Source of the DNA: DLKC01 sp002478885
GTDB lineage: Bacteria > Bacteroidota > Bacteroidia > Chitinophagales > Chitinophagaceae
DNA: 64,000 bases
NCBI GenBank assembly: GCA_046329585.1
Contig: JAXLUI010000001.1
Location: forward strand, 682,001-746,000
Direction of reading: 5' to 3'
Positions 26,547 to 35,546 of the stretch are shown here, piece by piece (positions within the stretch are counted from its first letter, which is position 1; each line of letters starts with the position of its first letter). Below the pieces are notes generated by a model. The model was not told the DNA's origin. It worked only from the letters and a program-made list of their open reading frames with translations, and did no database searches. Both the position numbers and the translations under genes were made by a program.

Positions 26547-26990
26547 ATGGAAACAAGTCAATCGCCAAAAATCTTCATCGTAGACGACGATATTTTCTGC
26601 CGTGAAATTTATGAACAACATTTAAAGAATGTTGGTTACACCGACATAACTTCATTCGACAATGGCCAGGATTGTATCAATCATCTTACCGAAGAGCCTG
26701 ACATTATTTTTCTCGACCACCGGATGGAACCTTTGGATGGGATTGAAGTGCTGAAAAAAATCAAGCGTTTTAACCCCGACATTTATCTTGTTCTTATATC
26801 CGGACAGGAAGATATGCAGGTGGCAATCAATGCACTGAAATATGGAGCGTTTGATTACATCATTAAAGGCGAGAATGATCTTGAAATGATCAATTCAATC
26901 CTGAAAAAGATTTTGAATGTGATGGAAATGCTGAAAAAGCCAAAAGCCGCCAGCTGGACCAAATTGTTTTCTTACCTGAATATTTTATAA
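26547..26990 (+). CDS. Single-domain response regulator
   Basis: A 147-residue CheY-like receiver with no output domain. The acidic pocket DDD is at 13-15, the phospho-acceptor Asp57 in FLDHRM, Ser85 in ISGQ and Lys107 in IIKGE. Residues 115-147 add a short helical tail. It is the first gene of the exopolysaccharide cluster and closely resembles the receiver of the sigma-54 activator at 43282 (KIFIV, ISGQ, D-Y-K pattern). It may act as a phosphate sink or as an adaptor for that pathway. The wza-like gene follows after 13 bases. Confidence 0.9.
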   Translation: METSQSPKIFIVDDDIFCREIYEQHLKNVGYTDITSFDNGQDCINHLTEEPDIIFLDHRMEPLDGIEVLKKIKRFNPDIYLVLISGQEDMQVAINALKYGAFDYIIKGENDLEMINSILKKILNVMEMLKKPKAASWTKLFSYLNIL

Positions 26991-27003
26991 ACCCAATCCT
27001 ACT

Positions 27004-27759
27004 ATGTTCAACCCAACCAAATTAACCCTGCTGCTTTGCGTACTTGTATCGTTAAGCAGTTGCGCCACGCAAAATATGTTTCAAAGCCAGGACCCCGCAC
27101 CTGCCGCCAAAGATGATTCTTTGTTTTTTAAGCCACAGGAAAATTACCAGTATGTGATTCGCAAAGATGACAAACTAAACCTGAGTATATGGGACAATGA
27201 TGACCTGAGCGTTGGTTCTATTTTCGGCATCTATAACTCCGACCAGGGATATGGAAAGTGGGTGATGGTGGACACAAAAGGTATGATTACGGTTCCGAAG
27301 ATCGGTGAAATAAAAGTGGAAGGCCTTACCGTATCGGCAGCCAAAGACAGCCTGGTAAAAGCTTACTCAAGATGGATCGTAAAACCGATTATAGACATCA
27401 AGGTGCTCAATAAAGAAGTTACTGTTATCGGTGACCTGCGGGCACCAGGTAAAATAGCCCTTGAAAAAGATAACAATACCCTGGTAGAGCTGATTGGCAA
27501 AGCCGGTGATGTGGATTTTTATGCAGACAAGTCGAAAGTGAAAGTGATCAGAATGGTCGATAACAACCCGAAATACATAACCGTTGACCTGACCAGGATG
27601 GACAACTACTATGTGAATAATATACAAATCCATCCCGGGGATGTGATCTACGTGCCTTCGAAGAAAGGAAAAGAATGGGATAAACGTGCAGGCGCTTCTA
27701 TTATACCTGCCACCGCGGTGATCACTTCGATTATCTTAATAGCATCACTCTTCAAATAA
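27004..27759 (+). CDS. Polysaccharide export lipoprotein (Wza-like)
   Basis: A 251-residue outer-membrane export protein. Signal and lipobox LSSC put the lipid on Cys20. YVIRKDDKLNLSIWDNDDLS begins the Poly_export domain, and VTVIGDLRAPGKIALEKDNNTLVELIGKAGDVDFYADKSKVKVIR is an SLBB domain. A C-terminal hydrophobic helix (ATAVITSIILIASLF) would cross the outer membrane as in Wza. Forms the channel for exported polysaccharide together with the next gene product; eight bases separate them. Confidence 0.93.
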   Translation: MFNPTKLTLLLCVLVSLSSCATQNMFQSQDPAPAAKDDSLFFKPQENYQYVIRKDDKLNLSIWDNDDLSVGSIFGIYNSDQGYGKWVMVDTKGMITVPKIGEIKVEGLTVSAAKDSLVKAYSRWIVKPIIDIKVLNKEVTVIGDLRAPGKIALEKDNNTLVELIGKAGDVDFYADKSKVKVIRMVDNNPKYITVDLTRMDNYYVNNIQIHPGDVIYVPSKKGKEWDKRAGASIIPATAVITSIILIASLFK

Positions 27760-27766
27760 CCTCGTC

Positions 27767-29929
27767 ATGAATAACTGGAAAGACACGCTGAACATGTTAA
27801 GGCCTTTTTATCGCGGCCTCCCCATAATTGCGGTAATTATGATCGTTGCCGTGCTGACAATGAGCAAGTACCTGAACTATGTTACTCCAATGTATGAGAG
27901 CGTTTCGAAAATAAAGCTGGCCGATGTTAAAGAAGGTGCAGCAAGCGCCACTATGTACAAAGACTTTGACGTGTTTGCAACCACCAATAAGATAGGCGCG
28001 GAAGTGGAAGTAGTCAAATCCCCGGTAGTCATAAAAAAGGCGCTCAGCAATTTAAACATACAGACAACCATTTTCAGGATCGGCGATTTTCGCAACACCG
28101 AACTCTATGATCAGTCGCCCCTGAGAATAATGACTGACATAAAAGACCAGAAACTATTTGATAAAGCTTTTGCTGTAACAGTTAAGAATAACAGCATCCT
28201 TGACATAACAACCCCGAATGCGGAAAAGATAGAAGGGAAAATAAATGAGGTTATTCACGCAAAAGGTGTTGACATTTTAATTGTGTTCAACGACTCGCTG
28301 ATAAGCAGGAAGCCCGGGTTGCTTATTAATGACAACTACCAGTTTATTGTTCATTCGGAAAATAAACTGATCGATGAAATAAGGGAAACGATAGATGTAA
28401 TGGCCGCCGATAAAGAGGTGCCTATTATCAGAATCGCTTATACAAGTGCAGTGCCCCAGAAATCGGCTGACATAGTAAACCAGATTTCTGAAGCCTATAT
28501 AAACGATTATATAAGCGAAAAATATAAGACAGCAGATACCACCGTTGATTTTTTAAATAAAGAACTACATAACTATAATACGAAACTTGCCAGTAGTGAA
28601 AACGAGATTGAAGATTATAAACACAAGGAAGGTATCGTTGATATTCCACAGGAGATTGACGCGACCCTGAAAAAAGTGGGAGACCTAAAGAAACAACTGG
28701 CCAATGTTAAAATGAGCCTTGCAAGCATCGACAGCCTGAATAACTATGTACAGCGTGGCAAAGACAACTTTCTTGATCTCGCGCCAAACTTCGAAGCATA
28801 CAACGACCTGCTTTCAACGGAGATCGTGAAGAAAATGAAAACTCTTCAATCTGAAAAACGCGACCTTCTTTTAAAATATACCCCCGAAAATGAAAAAGTA
28901 CAGGTAGTTGATCAGAAACTGAAAGATATGGATGACTACCTGCTGGAAGGTATTAAAAATTCAAAGGCAGATCTCCAGATAAAATACGATGAACTGGACC
29001 TTGCCATCAAGAATGCAGAATCAGCTTTTGCATCTATGCCTTCAAAACAAAAGAATATGGTGATACTGGACAGGAATTTTGGTCTCAATGAAGATATTTA
29101 CAAATTCCTCCATGAAAAAAGAACCGACGCCGAAATAACAAGAGCTGCCAACATTTCCTTTCACCGCATTCTTGCAGCGGGAGAAGTTCCTACAACGCCG
29201 GTATCCCCAAATGTAACCCTGCTGAAAGCAGTGGCAGGCTTTCTTGGCTTCCTGGGAGGGATTTTCCTGATCTATCTTGTACACTTTATCAAAGGCAGGG
29301 TTAATGACCTGAACAGCATTCAAAGAAGTTCTGACACACCTGTGTTAGCAGCTATCCCCTTTCTTTCAAAAGAAAAAGGCCGGGAACTGTTCTTTGATAA
29401 AACAGCCATTGAAATTGAAATAAAGAAATGGCTTAGCCCGGGTTCGGTAATTGTTTGTTCTTCTTTTGATAAAAATGAAGGCAAAAGATTCGTTGCCGTT
29501 TCCCTTGCGAAATCTATTGAAAATCTCGGAAAGAAGGTTTTGCTGGTTGATGTTGATTCTACCATAGGTGAAGCCATCCCCAATGAAGTAAATATGGTAT
29601 CACTCCCGGCATCAGGTCTTAAATGGAAACAACCCGATGTATGGAAAAACCTTGTCAGCAAATGGAAAGAAGACAATGAAGTGATTGTCATCAAAAATGC
29701 TCCCTTGAAAAAAGAATCTTCCTCTATGCTGGCAATGGCTTCAGGAACACTAAATCTTTTTCTACTCGACAGCCGGAATACACGCAAATCGCGTATTGAA
29801 GAGGCCGACCTGCTTAAAGAAGATCTGCAAATACCTAATATGCAATTCCTGCTGAACAGGAGCGGCTATACCCCGACATTATTCACACAGGCATTTGATA
29901 TTACCAAACGAATTTTCAAAAAGAAATAG
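27767..29929 (+). CDS. Wzc-like chain-length/co-polymerase with degenerate ATPase
   Basis: A 720-residue inner-membrane co-polymerase. Membrane helices lie near residues 17-34 and 487-508 with a periplasmic Wzz region and long coiled coils (about 245-460) between them, and a cytoplasmic MinD/BY-kinase fold from about 560. At the Walker A position the sequence is FDKNEGKRF (Lys573 followed by Arg, not Ser/Thr), Walker A' is VLLVDVD, and the C-terminal tail has no tyrosine cluster. It probably controls chain length and export but is unlikely to be an active tyrosine kinase. Confidence 0.88.
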   Translation: MNNWKDTLNMLRPFYRGLPIIAVIMIVAVLTMSKYLNYVTPMYESVSKIKLADVKEGAASATMYKDFDVFATTNKIGAEVEVVKSPVVIKKALSNLNIQTTIFRIGDFRNTELYDQSPLRIMTDIKDQKLFDKAFAVTVKNNSILDITTPNAEKIEGKINEVIHAKGVDILIVFNDSLISRKPGLLINDNYQFIVHSENKLIDEIRETIDVMAADKEVPIIRIAYTSAVPQKSADIVNQISEAYINDYISEKYKTADTTVDFLNKELHNYNTKLASSENEIEDYKHKEGIVDIPQEIDATLKKVGDLKKQLANVKMSLASIDSLNNYVQRGKDNFLDLAPNFEAYNDLLSTEIVKKMKTLQSEKRDLLLKYTPENEKVQVVDQKLKDMDDYLLEGIKNSKADLQIKYDELDLAIKNAESAFASMPSKQKNMVILDRNFGLNEDIYKFLHEKRTDAEITRAANISFHRILAAGEVPTTPVSPNVTLLKAVAGFLGFLGGIFLIYLVHFIKGRVNDLNSIQRSSDTPVLAAIPFLSKEKGRELFFDKTAIEIEIKKWLSPGSVIVCSSFDKNEGKRFVAVSLAKSIENLGKKVLLVDVDSTIGEAIPNEVNMVSLPASGLKWKQPDVWKNLVSKWKEDNEVIVIKNAPLKKESSSMLAMASGTLNLFLLDSRNTRKSRIEEADLLKEDLQIPNMQFLLNRSGYTPTLFTQAFDITKRIFKKK

Positions 29930-29939
29930 TAAAAAACAG

Positions 29940-31205
29940 ATGAAACCACTTGAAATGATAAAGAAATTCAGCAATCCAAAAATGCTGATGCTTACGGACC
30001 AGGTGCTGGTAAGTGGTGCTTCATTTGCTACCAACATATTGCTGGCCCGCTCTCTTGGTCTCAGCGAATATGGAAAATTTTCCGCCATCATTCTGCTGCA
30101 GATGTTCATTCTATCCATGCAACAAGCTTCCATCACAGGTATCTTCCAGGTTATGTTTCCCGGTTTTGATCAAAAGGCCAGGATCCGTTACTCGGCAAGC
30201 CTGATTTTCTCAGAGGTTTTTTTCTTACTAATGCTATCCATCATAGCATTGATAGCAAATCTGGCAGTCCCCGTAGTCTTTGCCAGCTATCAGCCGGTGA
30301 TAATACCTGGTCTGTTGTCTATAGTACTTTTCCTGCTGCAGGATTACCTGAGAAAAGTCTTCCTTACGAAAGAACAACCGGCCAAAGCGCTTTGGATAGA
30401 TGCAATTACCAATATTTTACAGATGCTGGCTCTTGCTTTCGTCAGCATTTTTGGCAAGCTTGACCTGGCCCTGGCATGCTGGATTGTTGCATTGACTTTC
30501 ATACCGTCAGTTACCGTGGGCGTCATCTGGCTGAAACCCGGCAAACCCGATATTTCAGAGATAAAAAGCACCGTAAAACTGCACAAGGCAAAATCAGGAT
30601 GGTTGCTATTGTCGGCATTGCTTCAATGGGGCTCCGGCAATTTCTTTGTAGTAGCCGCCGGCTGGTGGCTTGGCGCTGCAGCCTTGGGTGCATTAAGATT
30701 GGCACAATATATCTACGGTCTGCTAAACGTGTTACTGCAGGCAATTGAAAATTATACTGTTCCAAAAGCGGCCAGCATTCATGCCGGCGGCAAAGATCTT
30801 GGGGCGTACCTGAAAATTGTTTTCAAAAAATCGTTGTTGTATATCGTTCCGCTTTTGTTACTGCTGTCTGTTTTTGCCAAACAGGTATTGCAGCTCGCAG
30901 GTGGCGCAGATTACACACAGTATAGCTATATCATGTATGCGCTGGCTTTTATTTACCTGCTCATTCTAACAGGCAATCCGTTTAGAGTAGCGTTGCGCGT
31001 TCACTTTATGAACAAATATTATTTCACAGGTTATCTCATTGCAGCCGGATTCAGCATTTGTACCGCACGCTGGATGATACTTACCTGGAATTTAAACGGC
31101 GTGTTGGCAGGCTTATTCTTAACCCAATTGATACTTGTGTGCTATTGGGCAATTATACTCACCAGAAAAAATATAATAGCATGGAAATTATTCACCTCAT
31201 TTTAG
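29940..31205 (+). CDS. Polysaccharide flippase (Wzx/MATE-like)
   Basis: A 421-residue inner-membrane protein with about 12 hydrophobic helices. The opening TDQVLVSGASFATNILLARSLGLSEYGKFS is typical of Wzx-type polysaccharide flippases of the MOP superfamily. The start at 29940 (MKPLEMIKKF) follows the wzc-like stop by ten bases; a longer frame would overlap that gene. It moves lipid-linked repeat units across the inner membrane. Its end overlaps the following glycosyltransferase gene by 25 bases. Confidence 0.9.
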   Translation: MKPLEMIKKFSNPKMLMLTDQVLVSGASFATNILLARSLGLSEYGKFSAIILLQMFILSMQQASITGIFQVMFPGFDQKARIRYSASLIFSEVFFLLMLSIIALIANLAVPVVFASYQPVIIPGLLSIVLFLLQDYLRKVFLTKEQPAKALWIDAITNILQMLALAFVSIFGKLDLALACWIVALTFIPSVTVGVIWLKPGKPDISEIKSTVKLHKAKSGWLLLSALLQWGSGNFFVVAAGWWLGAAALGALRLAQYIYGLLNVLLQAIENYTVPKAASIHAGGKDLGAYLKIVFKKSLLYIVPLLLLLSVFAKQVLQLAGGADYTQYSYIMYALAFIYLLILTGNPFRVALRVHFMNKYYFTGYLIAAGFSICTARWMILTWNLNGVLAGLFLTQLILVCYWAIILTRKNIIAWKLFTSF

Positions 31206-32344
31206 GTAAAGCAAATCCTAACAGGATGAACGGCGTGAACAAAGTGGTGCACGAACTGGCCACAACACAGGTCGAGAAAGGAATCTCAGCCGAAGTGTGG
31301 GGCATTACCGACAATCCTGTACACGATTACCCTTCAAGAATATTTAAAACAAGACTTTTCAAGGCTTCAAAAAATCCTTTTGGCTTTGACAAAGAACTTA
31401 AAGCCGCACTACTCACCAGGACACAGTCAGCCGTAATACATATCCACGGCGCCTTTCTTCCGGTGTTTTACAGTGTGTCCGCATTTCTCTACAAACACGA
31501 TATTCCTTTTATCATAACTCCTCACAGTTCTTATAACATTGTGATGATGCGGAAAAATTCAATCATTAAGAAAATATATTTCGCACTCTTTGAAAAGAAA
31601 CTGCTTGACCGCTCCTCATTCATTCACCTGGTCGGCAAATCTGAATTGACAGGTCTTGATCTTATCTACCACAACCGGAAATCGGCATTGATACCATATG
31701 GTTTTAATATACCTGTTATAAACAAACAGGCAGAAAAATCTTCCTCCAATATAGTGTTTGGCTATTGCGGCAGGTTCGATATTCATTCAAAAGGGCTAGA
31801 CATTATGCTGGAAGGGTTTGCCATGCTGCACAAACAATTTTCCAATACAAAACTGATGGTTATAGGCGACGGGGACCAACGCCCCAAAGTAGAAGCTATC
31901 ATCAGGCAATTGGGCATTGAAGATGCGGTCGAACTGATGGGTAGCAGGTTTGGCGAAGAAAAAGTAGCACTTCTTCAGCAGTGCCATGTTTTTGTCCATC
32001 CATCCCGCTCCGATGGTCTGCCCGCCACCATTGTTGAGGCTGCAGCATTAGGGCTTCCTTCGGTGGTTTCCGAAGAAACCAATATCGGTGATTTCATTAC
32101 TGCTTTCGATGCCGGCCAGTCTATGAAAAGCCTGGATGCACAGGCATTCTATCAAAGCCTTGCCAGCGTTTACAAAAGAATATACTTCAACAACGAACTG
32201 GAACAACTCAAAAAAAATGCATTGCAAATGATCGAAGAAGCGTTTAACTGGAACAACGTGCTCGCAAAGCTTAATAAGCTTTACAAAGAAGCTTATCTCG
32301 CGAAGCACGAACTCTTAGAGCAGAAAAGCTTTACGCTCGAATAA
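31181..32344 (+). CDS. Glycosyltransferase family 4
   Basis: A 387-residue GT-B glycosyltransferase. The N-terminal GVNKVVHELA and the C-terminal GYCGRFDIHSKGLDIMLEGF, VFVHPSRSDGLPATIVEAAALGLPSVVSE with the donor-binding E-x7-E-like pattern are typical of GT4. The start at 31181 (MEIIHLILGKAN) is chosen because it begins the first Rossmann strand. It adds a sugar to the lipid-linked repeat unit in the cytoplasm; donor and acceptor unknown. Confidence 0.92.
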   Translation: MEIIHLILGKANPNRMNGVNKVVHELATTQVEKGISAEVWGITDNPVHDYPSRIFKTRLFKASKNPFGFDKELKAALLTRTQSAVIHIHGAFLPVFYSVSAFLYKHDIPFIITPHSSYNIVMMRKNSIIKKIYFALFEKKLLDRSSFIHLVGKSELTGLDLIYHNRKSALIPYGFNIPVINKQAEKSSSNIVFGYCGRFDIHSKGLDIMLEGFAMLHKQFSNTKLMVIGDGDQRPKVEAIIRQLGIEDAVELMGSRFGEEKVALLQQCHVFVHPSRSDGLPATIVEAAALGLPSVVSEETNIGDFITAFDAGQSMKSLDAQAFYQSLASVYKRIYFNNELEQLKKNALQMIEEAFNWNNVLAKLNKLYKEAYLAKHELLEQKSFTLE

Positions 32345-32383
32345 GCAATCATATCCCTTCAACCCGCCTTTTCACAGATCGAC

Positions 32384-33682
32384 ATGCGCAAAGACAAAAA
32401 CCATAAAAAATTCTACGGGAAAATAAGCCTCCTGCTGACCATCATCATTTTCACAATGCTTGGCGGCTATTTTGCCTGGAGCGATAGTGCCGGTTTTAAT
32501 AAAGTATTCAAACTGGTTTCGCGCCTGTTGATGACCATTTCAATCTACTATGTCTTCCGCATGATCGTGAAGCGCGGTGCAATTCCCTCTTTCAGTTTTG
32601 CGAATGTGCTGTCGCCTGTATTGTATGCAGTATACCTTGGCCTCGGACTTCTCTCCTTTTTATGGAGCACCGATGTTTCTTATTCGGCATTACAATGGTT
32701 TATGGACGTTGAAAGCCTCGCTTTTGCTTACTATTTCATTGGTTCTTTCATACTGCTCGAAGTCTATTTCCCCGATTCCAAAATAAAAATGTACAGGGTG
32801 CTGGGACATGCAGTCTTTATGCTGATACTCATTTTTGTCATTGGTTATTTTGTAAACCCGGGCGTGTTCATGCGCATGTCGCATGAAGGGGAAGAATTCA
32901 GGCTTGGTGGTTTTATCATGAACCCCAACGAACTCGGCATGTTAAGCGCCGTGGGCGTTTCTTGTTACATCTTTTGCCTGTACGACAAAGGTTATAGGGT
33001 TTGGACGGTAATCAAAATACTCATCCTGCTTTATGGTATTGTGCTCACCGGCTCCAGGTCTACTACCATCGGTTGCTTTATCATCATCTTTTTTCATATT
33101 AACCAGTCAACAAATACCAAACTCAAAATCGCCATGTACATCGGTGCAATAATGATTGTCCCGATCGCTGTAAGCACAATGATCGTAAAATCTGAAGGCA
33201 ATGGCGGGCTCGACGAAGTGATGAGTATGACCGGGCGGTTGCCCTTTTGGACAGCACTGTTAACCGAAGGTTTACCAAAGGAGCCGTTACTTGGTTTCGG
33301 ATTTATGCGCATCGCCTACACCACCTACTTTTCAAGCGTTCACACATACACCGCGAGTATGGCGCACAACACGCTTGTACAGGTGATCATGAACCTCGGG
33401 CTTATCGGTTTCACCGTAGTGTTGTTCCAGCTCATCTTTACCTTCAAAGGATTTCTCACTTCGCCTGAAAAAGAAAAAAGGCTCATGTCTCTTGGTATCA
33501 TCATCCCGGTATTGATCAATTCCATGACAGAGTTTGGCATTTTTGGAGAAACCAATTACGGCATTCTTTTTTACCAGCTGCTCATTTTTTATATCAGCAT
33601 GCAAATTCATAAAAGACTAACACCTTCAGAAAAAATATTCCTGCGCCGCCGTCGCCCGGAACTTGCGTTATCCATTAACTGA
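32384..33682 (+). CDS. O-antigen ligase/polymerase family protein (Wzy-like)
   Basis: A 432-residue inner-membrane protein with about ten to twelve hydrophobic segments. GFIMNPNELGMLSAVG followed by VLTGSRSTTIGCFI and, in the large periplasmic loop, LLGFGFMRIAYT...HNTLVQVIMNLGLIGF is the WaaL/Wzy superfamily pattern, including the loop His. In this cluster context it is the polymerase that joins repeat units in the periplasm. Confidence 0.9.
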   Translation: MRKDKNHKKFYGKISLLLTIIIFTMLGGYFAWSDSAGFNKVFKLVSRLLMTISIYYVFRMIVKRGAIPSFSFANVLSPVLYAVYLGLGLLSFLWSTDVSYSALQWFMDVESLAFAYYFIGSFILLEVYFPDSKIKMYRVLGHAVFMLILIFVIGYFVNPGVFMRMSHEGEEFRLGGFIMNPNELGMLSAVGVSCYIFCLYDKGYRVWTVIKILILLYGIVLTGSRSTTIGCFIIIFFHINQSTNTKLKIAMYIGAIMIVPIAVSTMIVKSEGNGGLDEVMSMTGRLPFWTALLTEGLPKEPLLGFGFMRIAYTTYFSSVHTYTASMAHNTLVQVIMNLGLIGFTVVLFQLIFTFKGFLTSPEKEKRLMSLGIIIPVLINSMTEFGIFGETNYGILFYQLLIFYISMQIHKRLTPSEKIFLRRRRPELALSIN

Positions 33683-33692
33683 TTTTTGGATA

Positions 33693-33740
33693 CCTGGCTA
33701 AACCACTTCATGCATCGTTCCTTGCGTCGCACTCTTGTAC
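33693..33740 (-). repeat. Bipartite dispersed repeat (class A), copy 8
   Basis: Minus strand: GTACAAGAGTGCGACGCAAG, 21 bases, AGCCAGG. Forms a head-to-head pair with 35419-35466 around the acyltransferase gene. Confidence 0.85.
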
Positions 33741-33934
33741 GTCATAACCATTTGCATCATCGTTCTGTCTTACTACATCTACGCCAGGCAGGTTTCTACA
33801 CTGTTACATATTCATCGAACGCATATATCTTAAACGCGCTTTGTATTTTCGGCAACCTGGAAAAAAACCACCTGGCTATGCAGTTTTTGCGACATGGAAA
33901 CACTCCACCATTTGGTATATGCCGCCAGCAGCCT

Positions 33935-34046
33935 TTCCGTATAATGGAAAACACTCTACCCGGGAGAATAAAGAAAGATCAAAAAAAACATAAAACTCAA
34001 TACAGCAAAGGGTTTCAGCAGGTTTTCGCATTTGGCACAATAATGG
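33935..34046 (+). promoter_or_regulatory. Sigma-54-type promoter with upstream dyad, acyltransferase
   Basis: Perfect dyad TTCC-N7-GGAA at 33935-33949, in the context TTTCCGTATAATGGAAAAC, nearly identical to the distal dyad of the exopolysaccharide operon. TGGCAC is at 34033-34038 with G at the -13 spacing (34046). The dyad is 98 bases from the -24 box, 29 farther than at the other sites. AAAGGGTTTCAG precedes the -24 box, as it does at 40866. Confidence 0.65.
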
Positions 34047-34073
34047 AAAAACCAATAAAAATATTTTTTTACA

Positions 34074-35294
34074 ATGCCGCACTTTACAATACCCAACCCC
34101 TTTAAAAAACGGAAACCACTCCGGATCGCCGAGCCGCAAACTCAAATTACAAAGCACGACTGGTTTCCAGGTCTTAACGCGTTACGCTTTATTGCAGCCG
34201 CATTGGTCATCATCATGCACGTACACAACAACCAGGGCATAGCGGGCCTGCCGCAACTTCCTGCGTTCCCGGTTTTATTTAAGGGACTGTATGCAGTGTC
34301 ATTCTTTTTTGTGCTTTCCGGCTTCCTGATCACATTCCTGTTATTAAAAGAAAACAATAAAACCGGTACAATCAGTATCCGGAATTTCTACCTGCGTCGC
34401 GTGTTCAGAATTTGGCCTTTGTATTTTATCGTTATCGCAGCCGGTGCATTCTTTTACTGGCAACTGGTTCCGCAGCTTGGCTTAAAATATGATGACAACT
34501 ATTCACATGCACTTGCTATTACCTTATACTCCTTTTTCCTTGCCAACGTAATGAACAGCATTTACCACGTTGGAGGCATTTTGCATGTAACCTGGAGTGT
34601 GGCAGTGGAAGAACAGTTCTATCTTTTTTGGGCGCCATTGTCAAAACGCTTTATAAAGAAACTGCCCGTTTTAATAGCGGTGGTATCACTCTTCTCACTT
34701 GCAGTAAACATCGTTAATACACTCAATGTTTTTCACTATCCGGATGAGGTAAAACAAGTAATCTCCACCCTGCAGTTTCATTATATGGGTATAGGCGCTG
34801 GCTTTGCCTGGCTGGTGTTTCACCACAAAAAGCAACTGCTCGCATTAAAAGTATTCAGTAACCGCATGCTACAGGCGGGTCTAACAATACTCATCATCGG
34901 TTTTTTCTTGTTTTACCAGAAAACCGTACTTGGTGAAGTACTTATTCCTTTACCATTAGGCTTGTTATTCGGTTGGCTAATTGTAAACGTGAGTGTAAAT
35001 GAAAAGAGGATATTTACGCTGGAACATCCTGTTTTACATTACCTGGGCAAAGTGTCCTACGGCATTTATATGTATCACATGTTCGTAGTGTACGCCGTTT
35101 CTTTTCTCTTCGCAAAAGTGACCGTGTTACAATCGGTGCCCGTTGTTTACTTTATGTCATTTTACGGCCTGGTATTTCTAGTAGCAACAGGTCTTGCATC
35201 ACTCTCTTATTATATAATTGAATTACCGGTGCTCGGCTTAAATAAGGTTTTCACGAAAAAACCGGATAGTAAACTCGTTTTGAAAGCAGCATAG
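34074..35294 (+). CDS. Acyltransferase family 3 membrane protein
   Basis: A 406-residue integral membrane acyltransferase with about ten helices. LNALRFIAAALVIIMHV, FFFVLSGFLITFLL and RRVFRIWPLYF are the signature segments (catalytic His, then the RxxxR region). Such proteins acetylate or otherwise acylate sugars of exported glycans, as OafA does. It has its own sigma-54-type promoter and its own terminator, so it is a separate unit within the cluster. Confidence 0.92.
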   Translation: MPHFTIPNPFKKRKPLRIAEPQTQITKHDWFPGLNALRFIAAALVIIMHVHNNQGIAGLPQLPAFPVLFKGLYAVSFFFVLSGFLITFLLLKENNKTGTISIRNFYLRRVFRIWPLYFIVIAAGAFFYWQLVPQLGLKYDDNYSHALAITLYSFFLANVMNSIYHVGGILHVTWSVAVEEQFYLFWAPLSKRFIKKLPVLIAVVSLFSLAVNIVNTLNVFHYPDEVKQVISTLQFHYMGIGAGFAWLVFHHKKQLLALKVFSNRMLQAGLTILIIGFFLFYQKTVLGEVLIPLPLGLLFGWLIVNVSVNEKRIFTLEHPVLHYLGKVSYGIYMYHMFVVYAVSFLFAKVTVLQSVPVVYFMSFYGLVFLVATGLASLSYYIIELPVLGLNKVFTKKPDSKLVLKAA

Positions 35295-35319
35295 TTTTGA
35301 TAGGTGAATTTTAGAAAGG

Positions 35320-35345
35320 AATGGCCACGATCGTGGCCATTTTCA
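35320..35345 (+). terminator. Terminator after the acyltransferase gene
   Basis: A perfect 22-bp palindrome, AATGGCCACGA / TCGTGGCCATT, runs into TTTTCATT 25 bases after the stop codon. Confidence 0.85.
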
Positions 35346-35418
35346 TTGATGATATGCCGGCTCACCAAGATACATTGAACGCAATTGTTGTGTAAAAATG
35401 TTGCAGCCTGTTATGCAG

Positions 35419-35466
35419 CACAAGAGTGCGACGCAACAGGAGTTGCATATAAAATACAGCCGGGCA
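35419..35466 (+). repeat. Bipartite dispersed repeat (class A), copy 9
   Basis: GCACAAGAGTGCGACGCAAC, 20 bases, AGCCGGGCAC. Close to consensus; downstream of the acyltransferase terminator. Confidence 0.88.
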
Positions 35467-35546
35467 CATCGGGTTTTTACTGTTCCAGTTTATGGATTAA
35501 TTGTCCGCCGGGTAGAGCCGCATTAAACGGAAGTAAAAAATACTAA

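Larger units (their letters stand above)
33683..34073. other. 391-base intergenic region with class A repeat and sigma-54-type promoter
   Basis: Separates the wzy-like gene from the acyltransferase. Contains the repeat at 33693-33740 and the promoter at 33935-34046. An open frame crossing it has no recognisable product. Confidence 0.65.

Noticed and set aside
33686..34105. Open frame of 139 codons between the wzy-like and acyltransferase genes
   Set aside because: It runs through a class A repeat and the sigma-54-type promoter and overlaps the acyltransferase start; composition is not protein-like.
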